A stretch of 34,202 nucleotides of DNA from positions 4,038,949-4,073,150 of the forward strand of contig NZ_DS022276.1 in assembly GCF_000153725.1 (NCBI RefSeq), written 5' to 3'. The DNA comes from Salipiger bermudensis HTCC2601. Lineage in GTDB: Bacteria > Pseudomonadota > Alphaproteobacteria > Rhodobacterales > Rhodobacteraceae. Of this stretch, positions 23,416 to 32,403 are shown in pieces (the stretch's first letter is position 1; each line of letters begins with the position of its first letter). Position numbers and translations under genes: made by a program. Below the pieces are notes generated by a model that was given only the letters and a program-made list of their open reading frames with translations, did no database searches and was not told the origin of the DNA.

Positions 23416-23577
23416 CGGATCTGGTCCTTGTGTCTCGCCGGGGCCGCTGGGGGTCGCCCCAAGGCCGCGCCGGCATCGGTCTGTTGTGTTTCGATGAGAC
23501 GAAGATGCGCCTTGCGCCGCAGGAATGAAATGGCGATGGTATGGAATGACCTTCGCCATTTTGTTCGGAATGAATTC
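23416..23577. promoter_or_regulatory. LysR/DoxX divergent operator region
   Basis: The 162-base gap contains an inverted repeat AAATGGCGA (23528-23536) and TCGCCATTT (23553-23561), with centres 25 bp apart, and three direct repeats GGAATGA at 23522-23528, 23543-23549 and 23567-23573 (spacing 21 and 24). Arrays of about two helical turns beside a LysR gene fit a regulator that binds as a tetramer. The binding role is inferred. Confidence 0.6.
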
Positions 23578-24474
23578 ATGGACCTGATCGACGGGCTGCG
23601 CGCCTTCGTCGCCACCGCCGAAACCGGCTCCTTCACCGCCGCGGCGGACCGGCTGGCGATCTCCAACCGGCTGACTTCCAAGTACGTGGCCGAGCTCGAG
23701 GCGCGGCTCGGCGTGCGACTGCTGAGCCGCACCACGCGACGGGTTGGCGTGACCGCTTCGGGCGAGGCGCTGCTGGCGCGGGCGCCCGCCCTGCTCGACG
23801 ATCTCGACGAGATGCTGGCCGAGGTCACCGAGGACGGGCGCGGTTTCACCGGCACGCTCAGGATCTCGGCCCCGGTGACCTTTGGCGAGAAATACGTGCA
23901 AGGTATGCTGGCGCGCTTCGCGGCACCGCATGCGGATCTGGTCGTCGATCTGCGCCTGACCGACGCCTATGTCGATCTCGCCAGCGAGGGCATCGACCTC
24001 GCCTTCCGGGTCGGAGAAGGCGCGGTCACCTCGCTGAAGCGGCGCCGGCTCGGCGCGCTGCGCAGCTGCGTGGTCGCCAGCCCCGACTACCTGTCGCGCC
24101 ATGGCCGGCCCGAGCGCCCCGACGATCTTGTCGCGCATGCCTGCATCGTCGACACCAACCGCAGCGAGCCGGCGCATTGGGCCTTTACCTGCGACAGCGT
24201 GGAGACCGCCGTGCAGGTGCCCTCGCGGTTCCGGGTCAACAGTGCCCAGGTGGCCCGCGATCTGGCGGTGGCCGGCCACGGCATTGCCTTCTGCCCGGTC
24301 TTCGTGCTGGGCGACGATCTCGAGACCGGACGGCTGGAGCCCCTGCTGCCCGACTATGACAGCCCGCGTCGCGCCATCAGCGCGGTCTGGCTCGAAGGCC
24401 GCACCCTCCCGCGCAAGGTCCGGTCGCTCATCGACTTCGCCGTCGAGGACGCCCGCGCCTCCGGTCTCGGCTAG
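23578..24474 (+). CDS. LysR-type transcriptional regulator
   Basis: A 298-residue regulator. The N-terminal winged helix-turn-helix covers residues 1-60 (LRAFVATAETGSFTAAADRL, then LEARLGVRLLSRTTRRVGVT). The rest is the effector domain: GFTGTLRISAPVTFGEKYV, LRLTDAYVDLASEGIDLAFRVG (in two pieces) and VAGHGIAFCPVFVLGDDLE. It belongs to the CrgA/DmlR-like group by these motifs. It is transcribed away from the DoxX-YgiD-YqjG operon and probably controls it, perhaps with a quinone or aromatic inducer. The ATG at 23578 has only a weak CGGA upstream. Confidence 0.93.
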   Translation: MDLIDGLRAFVATAETGSFTAAADRLAISNRLTSKYVAELEARLGVRLLSRTTRRVGVTASGEALLARAPALLDDLDEMLAEVTEDGRGFTGTLRISAPVTFGEKYVQGMLARFAAPHADLVVDLRLTDAYVDLASEGIDLAFRVGEGAVTSLKRRRLGALRSCVVASPDYLSRHGRPERPDDLVAHACIVDTNRSEPAHWAFTCDSVETAVQVPSRFRVNSAQVARDLAVAGHGIAFCPVFVLGDDLETGRLEPLLPDYDSPRRAISAVWLEGRTLPRKVRSLIDFAVEDARASGLG

Positions 24475-24715
24475 GAGATCCGGACCGGCGCCGTCTCGAT
24501 CTCGCCGCCTTCAGCCCGAGATTTGTGCCCACGCGCGATCAGACGTCGGCGTGTCTCGGCAAGCACTGTTGCTCGGACATGACGGTTGGCAGCGCGACCG
24601 GGGCGCCTTCTGCGACGAAAGCGGGGCGATCCGTCCCGCCGGACTTGCAAACTGTCAGGCACATGTCAGAGTTGTCCCCGGTTCAGAATGGGCATCCGGA
24701 ACGGAGGGAGCGGTC
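24475..24715. other. Non-coding gap before the lipoprotein gene
   Basis: In these 241 bases I see no gene, clear promoter or strong hairpin. The only signal is GGAGGGAG at about 24703-24710, the ribosome site of the next gene. Confidence 0.5.
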
Positions 24716-26275
24716 ATGCGACGTCTGAAGGCAGCTAGAAGCTACGTCCTCGTTGCGCTGAGCGTTCTGGCGCTCGCGGCCTGCAACAGCACCCCCGAGG
24801 GCGTGTTCGAGTTCGAAGCCGTCGATCTCGGGTCCCCGGTCGCCCCGGAGACCTATGCCGGCGACGTCCGCTTTCGGATCACCCAGAGCCTCGATAGCCG
24901 CGCCGGAGAGGTGCCCTTCGCCCTCTACCTCGGGCTCAGCCCGGCGGGGGAAACCCGGCTCGGACTGAATGCGCTGGCCGATCTGCGCGGAATACAGGAC
25001 GCCTTGCCCGAGCGGCTCTCCGGGCCGATCGACCCGTCCTGCAACCTCGGCCTGACGGTCGATTTCAGCGGCAGCGAGGCGGACGGTGACACGCTCAGGG
25101 CCGGCGCCTCGGTCCGCGCATCGCTCTATCGCTGCAAGGCGAAGGGAACCCCCGACGAGCAGCGCGGCTGGCGGATGATCTCGCAGACCGTTGATGCCGC
25201 CGCAACCCTGCGCGGCGATCTGGATGGGAACTGCATCCGGCTCAGCCTCACCGACCTCAGCCTGAAGCCGCGCGGGATCCTCGGCGGGCTGGCCAGCTTG
25301 TTCGGCCTGACCGAGAAGGTCCGTGTCGCCATTCTCGAGGAGGCCGCCGTGGTGCTCGACGCGTACCCGATCTGCCCCGAGCCGCCGGCGCCGATCTCGT
25401 TCTTTCAGCCGCGCTTCGAGGCCCTCGGGATCGAGGAAATCGGCGCCGGCGGCGTTGGCGCGGGTCTGAAGGGTAGCGCCGACATCAGCGCCGACACGCT
25501 CGTGGACACGCTGGCCTGGGCCGGTGAGCGGGCCGCGGGCGGCGCCGACGGGCTCCGGTTCACCGACCGGACCGACGGACGCGTCGGACTGGCGCTGCAA
25601 GATGCCATGGCGGTGGGCGACACCGAGATCGGCTACGGGATCGCGCTCCAGCTCTCGCCCGTGTCGACAACGCGGATCGGCATCGAGGCGCTGCTCGACC
25701 TGCGCGACATCCAGGCACGGCTTCCCGACCTGCTTGCGGATCGGGTCGTGACCGATAATTGCGGTGGGCGCATCCAGATCGAAGGGTTCGACACCGAGGC
25801 CGACGGAACGGCGATCATCGCGAGAGCCTCGCTGGAGATGGAGAGCTACGACTGCGTCAGGTCCGCACCCGGCACATGGGAGCGCGGGGCGCTCGAAGAG
25901 ACCAAGCAGGTCGATGTGCGCGCGCACCTGTCGGCCGAGCTGGTTGATCAATGCGTGGTCTTCCGCCTTCTCGATCTCGACCGGGACCCGCCGGGCGCTT
26001 TGGGCCAGATCCAGACCGGCAGTGGCCGCCTCGCTGCCGCGCGGGCACTGGTCTTCGAGGCGATCGAGCTTGTGCTGGAGGAGGCCGCGATCTGCCCCGA
26101 GCTGGGTCCGGAGCTGTCGATCCTCGAGCCGCATTTCGACTACGGCGCCCCGCAGGAAATCGGCGAGGGTGGTGCGGGCATCGCCATGAAGGGCTCGATC
26201 GACCTGGGCCCGGAGACCGTGGTCGAACTGCTGGCCCTGTTGCAGAGCGAAGGCCTGTTGCCTCCGGCGCCCTAG
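24716..26275 (+). CDS. Lipoprotein with tandem Cys-rich domain repeats, unknown function
   Basis: A 519-residue protein. Residues 1-22 are a lipoprotein signal with lipobox LAAC (Cys23). The rest is an internal repeat: unit 1 (about 28-225), unit 2 (about 226-465) and a 54-residue start of a third unit (466-519). Matching pieces are TRLGLNALADLRGIQDALPE and TRIGIEALLDLRDIQARLPD; YRCK and YDCV; NCIRLSLTDL and QCVVFRLLDL; YPICPE and AAICPE; EEIGAGGVGAGLKGSADI and QEIGEGGAGIAMKGSIDL. Each full unit has four Cys in the same order, so two disulfides per unit are likely. I recognise no known family. It has its own ribosome site GGAGGGAG and appears to be a single-gene unit. Confidence 0.85.
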   Translation: MRRLKAARSYVLVALSVLALAACNSTPEGVFEFEAVDLGSPVAPETYAGDVRFRITQSLDSRAGEVPFALYLGLSPAGETRLGLNALADLRGIQDALPERLSGPIDPSCNLGLTVDFSGSEADGDTLRAGASVRASLYRCKAKGTPDEQRGWRMISQTVDAAATLRGDLDGNCIRLSLTDLSLKPRGILGGLASLFGLTEKVRVAILEEAAVVLDAYPICPEPPAPISFFQPRFEALGIEEIGAGGVGAGLKGSADISADTLVDTLAWAGERAAGGADGLRFTDRTDGRVGLALQDAMAVGDTEIGYGIALQLSPVSTTRIGIEALLDLRDIQARLPDLLADRVVTDNCGGRIQIEGFDTEADGTAIIARASLEMESYDCVRSAPGTWERGALEETKQVDVRAHLSAELVDQCVVFRLLDLDRDPPGALGQIQTGSGRLAAARALVFEAIELVLEEAAICPELGPELSILEPHFDYGAPQEIGEGGAGIAMKGSIDLGPETVVELLALLQSEGLLPPAP

Positions 26276-26515
26276 TGGCGCTTCCCCCTTGGGCGGCACG
26301 ATCCGCGGGCGCACTCCTGCGGTCAGCACAGCCGGTGGACCGGTCGGTTGCCGCGTCGCCCCACCATTCCGCAAACGACCGCGCCATTCAGGCCACGCGA
26401 GGCCGGCCCTGAGGCATCCGGCGCGTCGAATGGCTTGGCCAGCCCGATCCCGCTCGTCTAACCTTGCTGCCTAGAGACCGCCCCCAAGGGCACCGCGAGG
26501 ATCCGGGAACGCCAC
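26276..26515. other. Non-coding gap before the PerM-like gene
   Basis: These 240 bases show no credible gene, hairpin with U-run or promoter motif that I can support. Confidence 0.45.
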
Positions 26516-27571
26516 ATGAAATCACTGCAGGTCGTCCCACCCGACTGGTTCAAGATCATCGTCGGCCTTCCCTTCATCATCGCGCTGCTGTGGTTCGGAC
26601 GCGACCTGTTCAAGCTGCTCTCGGTGGCGTTCCTGATCTTCGTGCTCGCCACCGCCTTCACCGACAGGCTGGGCCGGATCTCGATCAGGGGCACGGCCAT
26701 TCCGGGCTGGCAGGCGCGGGCACTGGCGCTGGTGATCTTCATCACCACGATCTGGCTTTTCACCGTGATCTCCTCTGCCGCCGCCGCTGAGATCATCGAC
26801 GCGCTTCCAAGATACCAGGAGCGCCTCGGCGAGATCATCCAGAGGCTCGAACACATCATCGGAGCGCGGACCGTGCAAGCGGTCCAGACCGCCATCGAAG
26901 AGCTTCAGGTGGGATCGCTGATCATGTTCCTTGCGGGCGGGCTCGTGGGCAGCATGGCGCAGGTCTCGCTGCTGACGCTGTATTTCCTGTTCCTGATCGT
27001 CGAGCGCGCGGACTGGCAGAAGAAGATCAGGCTGCTCTCCTCGCCCAACCCGCGCGGCCCCGATTTCGCCGTCATCGTGCGGCGCGCCGCCAGCGGCATC
27101 AAGGACTACATGTGGGTCAACGCGGTCACCAGCGCGATGAGCGGCTCGGTGGCCTACGTGGTGTTCCGCGCCATCGGCCTTGATTTCGCGGCCTTCCTCG
27201 CGATCCTGATCTTCTTCGTGGGCTTCATCCCCAATATCGGCGCCTTCATCGGTATCCTACTGCCCGCGCTGGTGGCGCTGGCGCAGTTCGACAGCCTGTG
27301 GCCCCTCCTCGCCGTCATCGTGATCTATGGCGGTGCGGACCAGCTGATCAGCAACGTGGTCACGCCGATGATGCAGGGCAGATCGCTCAACATGAGCACC
27401 TTCATGATCACCGTGTCGCTGGTGTTCTGGTCGTTGCTCTGGGGCGGGCTGGGCGCGTTTCTCGCGGTGCCCCTGACGGTCATCGTGATGGTCATCGCCT
27501 CCGAGATGCCGAGCCTGCGCTGGCTTGCCGTGCTGTTCTCGCGCGACGGAGAGATCGACTACCACGATTGA
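26516..27571 (+). CDS. AI-2E/PerM family membrane protein
   Basis: A 351-residue polytopic inner-membrane protein of the AI-2E transporter (UPF0118/PerM) family. About seven to eight helices are seen: two near the N-terminus (FKIIVGLPFIIALLWFG; LSVAFLIFVLATAF), one at LALVIFITTIWLFTV, then an amphipathic loop (IIDALPRYQERLGEIIQRLE). The C-terminal block holds the signature FVGFIPNIGAFIGILLPAL, GGADQLISNVVTPMMQGRSLN and FWSLLWGGLGAFLAVPLTV (each read in place). Family roles vary: autoinducer-2 export, solute or sodium/proton transport. The substrate cannot be told here. It has no operon partner. Confidence 0.9.
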   Translation: MKSLQVVPPDWFKIIVGLPFIIALLWFGRDLFKLLSVAFLIFVLATAFTDRLGRISIRGTAIPGWQARALALVIFITTIWLFTVISSAAAAEIIDALPRYQERLGEIIQRLEHIIGARTVQAVQTAIEELQVGSLIMFLAGGLVGSMAQVSLLTLYFLFLIVERADWQKKIRLLSSPNPRGPDFAVIVRRAASGIKDYMWVNAVTSAMSGSVAYVVFRAIGLDFAAFLAILIFFVGFIPNIGAFIGILLPALVALAQFDSLWPLLAVIVIYGGADQLISNVVTPMMQGRSLNMSTFMITVSLVFWSLLWGGLGAFLAVPLTVIVMVIASEMPSLRWLAVLFSRDGEIDYHD

Positions 27572-27784
27572 CGCCCGCCCCCCCACGCGCCTCAACGGGC
27601 GCACCCGAGGGACGCATCACCACTGGTCGGTAGAAAGCCGAAGCCTCTACAGAGCGCCACAGGGAACGCAGGCTCGAAGCGGGGCACGTCACGGCCGGTC
27701 CGTTGGCCGGCCCCTTTGCAGGCCGCGGCTCCGGCCTAAGTCGTCAGTCCGATATGTACGAAAATCCGTGGGTAGGAGATCGGT
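27572..27784. other. Gap after the PerM-like gene with a GC hairpin
   Basis: In this 213-base gap an inverted repeat GGCCGG-TCCGTTGG-CCGGCC at 27693-27712 is followed by CCTTT; it could be a weak terminator about 120 bases after the PerM-like gene. AGGAG at 27774-27778 is the ribosome site of the next gene. Confidence 0.4.
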
Positions 27785-28483
27785 TTGACCACAGACAGAT
27801 CGGACGATGGGACCACCTCGCACAACCGGGCCCTCGTGATCGGCGCATCCGGTGGCATCGGGGCCGCACTTTGCGCGGCGCTTTCCGAACGTGGGTACGA
27901 TGTGACCGGCCTGTCCCGAACCGCCGACGGCATCGATTTCGCCGAGCCGGCCTCCGTGACCTCTCGACTGGAGGCGCTGTCCGGCCCGTTCGGGATGATC
28001 CTCGTCGCAAGCGGGTTGCTTGCGCCCGAAGGCGCGCGGCCGGAGAAATCCCTGGCCGAAATCGACGTTTCTCGGATGGCCGAGGTCATGACGGCCAATG
28101 CCATCGGACCAGCACTCGTCCTCAGGCACGCGCCGCGGCTTCTGCCCCGCAATGGCCGATCGGTTGTCGGGGTCCTGACCGCCCGGGTCGGCTCGATCGG
28201 CGACAACAGGCTGGGCGGCTGGTACAGCTATCGCGCCTCGAAGGCCGCCGCCAACCAGATCGTCCACACCGCCGCGATCGAGATCGCCCGCACCCATCCG
28301 GGCGCCCTCGTCGTCGCCCTTCATCCCGGCACCGTCGCCACGGAGTTCACCCGCGATTACCCGGCCCATCGCAAGGTCGCTCCGGCGGAGGCCGCCGGCA
28401 ATCTTCTCGGCGTGCTGGACGGCCTCGAGCCACAGCAGACCGGGCAGTTCTTCGACTGGGCGGGCAAGCCAGTCCCTTGGTGA
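27785..28483 (+). CDS. Short-chain dehydrogenase/reductase with TTG start
   Basis: A 232-residue SDR protein. The nucleotide-binding motif GASGGIGAAL lies at about residues 20-29, the catalytic Ser is probably in GVLTARVGSIGDN, and YSYRASKAAANQIV carries the YxxxK pair. The tail HPGTVATEFTRDYPAH is typical of C-factor/CsgA-like SDRs. The substrate is unknown. I start at TTG 27785 because AGGAG stands six bases upstream and no ATG or GTG lies suitably between it and the Rossmann motif. It appears monocistronic. Confidence 0.88.
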   Translation: MTTDRSDDGTTSHNRALVIGASGGIGAALCAALSERGYDVTGLSRTADGIDFAEPASVTSRLEALSGPFGMILVASGLLAPEGARPEKSLAEIDVSRMAEVMTANAIGPALVLRHAPRLLPRNGRSVVGVLTARVGSIGDNRLGGWYSYRASKAAANQIVHTAAIEIARTHPGALVVALHPGTVATEFTRDYPAHRKVAPAEAAGNLLGVLDGLEPQQTGQFFDWAGKPVPW

Positions 28484-28758
28484 CGCCTCGTGGGTGTCGC
28501 CACACGCGCGCCCAGCGGTGCAGCGCCGCCCCCTGCCCCGCGACATGCGCCATGCGCCATGCGGCGGGAGACTAGCCTCTTTGCCCACGCGACATCGGTC
28601 GCGAGGACCGACAAGTGGACCGCGTCGCCGCTCTGGGCGCATGCACAAGCGGGCATTCTCCCAAGCATGTCGGCTGCAGCACCTAAGCTCGGCGACACAA
28701 CGAGCGGGAAGCCGCCTTTCGCTGCCTCGTGGCCGGATGAGGGATCCGGCGGCGGTGC
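28484..28758. other. Gap between the SDR and E1 genes
   Basis: The two genes converge here. The 275 bases hold a short tandem repeat of CATGCG(C/G) in three units near 28546-28565 but no gene, RNA or terminator that I can support. Confidence 0.4.
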
Positions 28759-31155
28759 TCAGTTGTAGATCAGCGAGGCCAGGAAGTCGCCGCCGAGATC
28801 TCGCCCTTGTGTCAGGCCACTGACCCTGTTGAAGATGGCCGCGGCGTCGATGCCATGATGGTGGTAAAGGTCGCCGATGGTGCCTGTCTGACCGAAATGC
28901 TCGACACCCATCGGGATGGCCGTATGGCCTGCAACAGAGCCGAGCCAGGACAGCGTCGCCGGATGGCCGTCGATGACGGTGATGATCCTGCAATGTGGCG
29001 GCAGCTCGGACATGAGCGTTTCGATATGCGAGCGGGCCTCGGTGTTGCCGTTCGCCCGGACGCGTTGGGCGGCTGTCCAGCCTGCGTTGAGCCGGTCGGC
29101 CGAGGTCACGGCCAGGACGCCGACATCCCTGCGGTGTTCCCCGATCATCCCCGCAGCCTTGATCGCTTCGGGGCCAACGGCGCCCTGGTACGCGATCACC
29201 ACGTCGCAATTCGGCCCGGGCTTGCGCAGCCAGTAGGCTCCGTCGATCGCACCTTGCCGAAAGGCATCATCCGCCCGCTTGCCGGGCTGCTCTACCGGGT
29301 TGGTCGTCAGCCGCAGGTAGACCGAGCCGCCGGTTTCGTCGCGCAGCCAGGTGCGTTCGCAAGGGTCGCCCTCTCCATCGCGTTGGACATAGTCGAAGGC
29401 CCATTCCATGATCACCGCCAGCTCGTCTGCGAAGGCCGGCTCGAACGCCGCGAGCCCGTCCTGGCTCATACCGATCAGAGGAGACCCGACCGACTGGTGC
29501 GCCCCGCCTTCGGGCGCAAGCGTGACGCCGGAGGGCGTGCCCACGAGAATGAAGCGCGCATCCTGGTAGCAGGCATAATTCAGGGCATCGAGGCCACGGG
29601 CGACGAAGGGGTCATAGACCGTGCCGATGGGGATCAGCCGCTTGCCGAAGAGCGAATGCGAAAGCCCCGCCGCCCCCAGCAGCAGCATCAGGTTCATCTC
29701 GGCGATGCCAAGCTCGATATGTTGGCCCTCGGGGGTGAACTCCCACTTCGCGGTCGACGGGATGCGATGCTCGATGAAGGCATCGCTCTGCGGAGATCGC
29801 GCGAACAGCTTGCGCCGGTTTACCCAGGGGCCGAGGTTGGTCGTCCCGGTGACATCCGGGGAGGTCGTCACGATCCGCTCGGCCAGGTTGCTGTCGCCCT
29901 TGGAAAGCTCATCCAGGATCTTGCCGAACGCCATCTGTGTCGAGATCTCGCGCGTCGTATCGATGGCCACCGCTGGCACATCCAGCTTGGCCTCATGATA
30001 GCGCCGCGTGCCCTTGGCGAAGAACGGCACCCGTGACAGGAAATCCTGCAGCGCGTCCGGGTTCTCGACCGTCGCCAGCGCCTCCCACTCCTGCCCCTCT
30101 GCGACGCCCATATGCGCCTGCCACGCCGCGAACTGGGTGGTGTTCATCAAGCCGCCATGGTTGTCCTTGTGGCCGGCAATGGGCGTGCCCCAGCCCTTCA
30201 CCGTATAGGCCAGGAAACAGGTCGGGCGGTCATGGTCGATGGCCTCGAAGGTCTCTGCCATGGTCTGCACGCAGTTGCCGCCGAGGTTTTCCATCAGCGC
30301 GGCCAGCTCGTCGTCGCTGCGCCGCTCGATCAGCGCGGTCACGTCCCCCTGGTCGCCCAGATCGTCCAGCAACCGCTTGCGCCAGACCGCGCCGCCCATG
30401 AAGGTCAGCGCCGAGTACTGCTGGTTCGGGCAACCGTCGATCCAGTCCCGCAGCTTGTCGCCGCCCGGCTCGTCAAACGCCGCACGCTGCAAGACGCCGT
30501 GCTTGACCCGGACCACCTCCCAGCCGAAAGCCTCGAAGATCTTCTCGATCCGCTGGAACAGGCCTTCGCGCACGATCCCGTCCAGCGACTGGCGGTTGTA
30601 ATCGATGATCCACCAGGTGTTGCGCAGGTCGTTCTTCCACCCCTCCTGCAACGCCTCGTAGATGTTGCCCTCGTCCAGCTCGGCATCCCCCACCAGCGCC
30701 ACCATGCGGCCCATCGGGGCATCCCGGCCCCAGCTCTTGGCCTTGATGTAATCCTGGATAATCGCGGCGAAGGATGTGATCGCCACGCCAAGCCCCACCG
30801 ATCCGGTGGAGAAATCCACGTCGTCGATGTCCTTGGTTCGGCTGGGATAGGATTGCACCCCGCCAAAGCCGCGGAAGTTCTCCATCTTCTCGCGGGTCTG
30901 GTTGCCCATGAGGTATTGCATCGCGTGGAAGATCGGAGAGGCATGGGGTTTGACCGCCACCCGGTCCTCGGGACGCAGCGTCGAGAAATAGAGCGCCGTC
31001 ATGATCGACACCATGGAAGCCGACGATGCCTGATGTCCGCCCACCTTGATCCCGTCCACCTTGGGTCGCACGTGATTGGCGTGGTGGATCATCCAGTGCG
31101 ACAGCCACAGCAGGCGCTGTTCGATGGTCTTCAGGTGCGAGATGTCGGCGGGCAT
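28759..31155 (-). CDS. Homodimeric 2-oxoacid dehydrogenase E1 (AceE/MdeB-like), probably for 2-oxobutyrate
   Basis: A 798-residue thiamine-diphosphate enzyme of the AceE/transketolase-like group. KVGGHQASSASMVSIMTALYF (two pieces) and KPHASPIFHAMQYLMG are the N-terminal cofactor-site segments, GGVQSYPSRTKD follows, then the ThDP motif GDAELDE (156-162) to Asn187 in IDYNRQSLDG; the catalytic Glu segment is IELGIAEMNLMLLLGAAG. GDA replaces the usual GDG. E. coli AceE is 887 residues, so this is a shorter relative, similar in kind to MdeB, the E1-like protein beside methionine gamma-lyase in Pseudomonas putida. The acdS gene 73 bases upstream makes 2-oxobutyrate, so oxidative decarboxylation of 2-oxobutyrate towards propionyl-CoA is my inference. 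No E2 or E3 gene is nearby. Confidence 0.85.
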   Translation of the reverse strand: MPADISHLKTIEQRLLWLSHWMIHHANHVRPKVDGIKVGGHQASSASMVSIMTALYFSTLRPEDRVAVKPHASPIFHAMQYLMGNQTREKMENFRGFGGVQSYPSRTKDIDDVDFSTGSVGLGVAITSFAAIIQDYIKAKSWGRDAPMGRMVALVGDAELDEGNIYEALQEGWKNDLRNTWWIIDYNRQSLDGIVREGLFQRIEKIFEAFGWEVVRVKHGVLQRAAFDEPGGDKLRDWIDGCPNQQYSALTFMGGAVWRKRLLDDLGDQGDVTALIERRSDDELAALMENLGGNCVQTMAETFEAIDHDRPTCFLAYTVKGWGTPIAGHKDNHGGLMNTTQFAAWQAHMGVAEGQEWEALATVENPDALQDFLSRVPFFAKGTRRYHEAKLDVPAVAIDTTREISTQMAFGKILDELSKGDSNLAERIVTTSPDVTGTTNLGPWVNRRKLFARSPQSDAFIEHRIPSTAKWEFTPEGQHIELGIAEMNLMLLLGAAGLSHSLFGKRLIPIGTVYDPFVARGLDALNYACYQDARFILVGTPSGVTLAPEGGAHQSVGSPLIGMSQDGLAAFEPAFADELAVIMEWAFDYVQRDGEGDPCERTWLRDETGGSVYLRLTTNPVEQPGKRADDAFRQGAIDGAYWLRKPGPNCDVVIAYQGAVGPEAIKAAGMIGEHRRDVGVLAVTSADRLNAGWTAAQRVRANGNTEARSHIETLMSELPPHCRIITVIDGHPATLSWLGSVAGHTAIPMGVEHFGQTGTIGDLYHHHGIDAAAIFNRVSGLTQGRDLGGDFLASLIYN

Positions 31156-31182
31156 GGGCGGCTCTTTCGATCAGGTGAGAAG

Positions 31183-31208
31183 ATCCGCCCGCACATGAGC
31201 GGGCGGAT
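31183..31208 (-). promoter_or_regulatory. Hairpin between acdS and the E1 gene
   Basis: A perfect 10-bp inverted repeat ATCCGCCCGC / GCGGGCGGAT with a six-base loop fills the acdS-E1 gap. It has no U-run, so it more likely tunes read-through, stability or processing of a shared transcript than ends it. Confidence 0.55.
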
Positions 31209-31228
31209 GCGCTGCGAGATGACGGGCG

Positions 31229-32248
31229 TCAGCCGTCCTTGTAGTGGTAACTATAGCCGTTCAGCGCCGGGGCACCGCCGAGATGCGCGTAGAGGACCTT
31301 GGATCCTTCGGGAAAGAACCCCTTGCGGGTTAGGTCGATCATGCCTTGCATGGACTTGCCCTCATAGACCGGGTCGGTGATCATCGCCTCGGTCCGCGCG
31401 GCCAGCCGGATGGCATCGTTGGTCTCGTCAGACGGCACGCCATAGGCCGGATAGGCGTAATCGGGGTTGATGACGATCTCGTCCTCGCGCACGGCGCGCC
31501 CCAGGCCAATCAGTTCGGCGGTGTTGTCGACGATGCCGCGCACCTGCTCGCGGGTCTGCTCGACCGTGCCCGAGGCGTCGATCCCGATCACCCTGTCGGC
31601 GCGATCCTGCGCGGCAAAGCCCACGATCATCCCGCCCTGGGTCGAGCCGGTCACGACGCAGACCACGATGTAGTCGAAGGTGAACCCAAGCTCCGCCTCC
31701 TGCTCGGCGACCTCCTCGGCAAACCCGACATAGCCAAGCGCTCCGAACTTGTGAACCGAGGCCCCCGCAGGGATCGGATAGGGCTTGCCACCGGCATCCT
31801 TGACCGACTGGATGGCGTCCTCCCAGCTCTTGCGAATGCCGATATCGAAGCCGTCATCGACCAGGCGGCTGTCGGCGCCCATCAGGCGGGTCATCTGGAT
31901 ATTGCCGACCCGGTCATAGACGGCATCGAAATGCGGCACCCACTTTTCCTGGATCACGACGCATTTCATGCCGAGCTTGGCGGCCGTCGCGGCGACCATG
32001 CGGGTGTGGTTCGATTGCACCCCGCCGATCGAGACCAGCGTATCGGCCCCCGACGCGATGGCGTCGGGCACGATATATTCCAGCTTGCGCAGCTTGTTGC
32101 CGCCCATCGCGAGGCCCGAGTTGCAATCCTCGCGCTTGGCATAGAACTCGACCTTGCCGCCAAGCTCTTTCGAAAGGCGAGGCAGGTGTTCGATCGGCGT
32201 CTTGCCGAAGGTGAGCGGGTAGCGGTCGAAGGGTTCGAGAAGGGACAT
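31229..32248 (-). CDS. acdS: 1-aminocyclopropane-1-carboxylate deaminase
   Basis: A 339-residue fold-type II PLP enzyme that opens ACC to 2-oxobutyrate and ammonia. It is close to Pseudomonas ACC deaminase throughout: [20 protein letters not shown] with the PLP lysine Lys52, [45 protein letters not shown] and [11 protein letters not shown]. The two residues that separate true ACC deaminases from D-cysteine desulfhydrases, Glu296 (in VYEGKS) and Leu323 (in HLGG), are both the deaminase kind (numbering is one above the Pseudomonas enzyme). AGGAG precedes the ATG. It diverges from a Lrp-type regulator and is followed by the E1 gene. Confidence 0.94.
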   Translation of the reverse strand: MSLLEPFDRYPLTFGKTPIEHLPRLSKELGGKVEFYAKREDCNSGLAMGGNKLRKLEYIVPDAIASGADTLVSIGGVQSNHTRMVAATAAKLGMKCVVIQEKWVPHFDAVYDRVGNIQMTRLMGADSRLVDDGFDIGIRKSWEDAIQSVKDAGGKPYPIPAGASVHKFGALGYVGFAEEVAEQEAELGFTFDYIVVCVVTGSTQGGMIVGFAAQDRADRVIGIDASGTVEQTREQVRGIVDNTAELIGLGRAVREDEIVINPDYAYPAYGVPSDETNDAIRLAARTEAMITDPVYEGKSMQGMIDLTRKGFFPEGSKVLYAHLGGAPALNGYSYHYKDG

Positions 32249-32403
32249 CGGGCATCTCCTGAGTGGCTGTCTGCCCTGACGCTAGTGCAAGCCGCCGGAA
32301 ATGTGCTTTCAAAGTTGGCGGCTCAACTTTTCCCATTTCCACCAGAATGACGATATGTTTGGCTCATACATCAACTTAACGCAATAATGTGAAAATTTCT
32401 TTC
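32249..32403. promoter_or_regulatory. acdR-acdS divergent control region
   Basis: The 155-base gap contains a dyad AAAGTTG-GCGGCT-CAACTTT at 32311-32330, a likely Lrp/AsnC-family site, with a further half-site-like TCAACTTAA near 32371-32379. The acdR-proximal part is A/T-rich. In other proteobacteria AcdR acts from the shared acdR-acdS region; the assignment of this dyad is inferred. Confidence 0.6.

Noticed and set aside
28546-28565. Three short CATGCG(C/G) units as a possible tandem repeat locus or CRISPR-like array
   Set aside because: Only about 21 bases long, with no spacers and no nearby cas genes; probably chance in GC-rich DNA.
27689-29209. A 506-codon minus-strand frame over the SDR gene and the end of the E1 gene
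   Set aside because: It covers the SDR gene in antisense and the E1 gene out of frame; both those genes have clear motifs.
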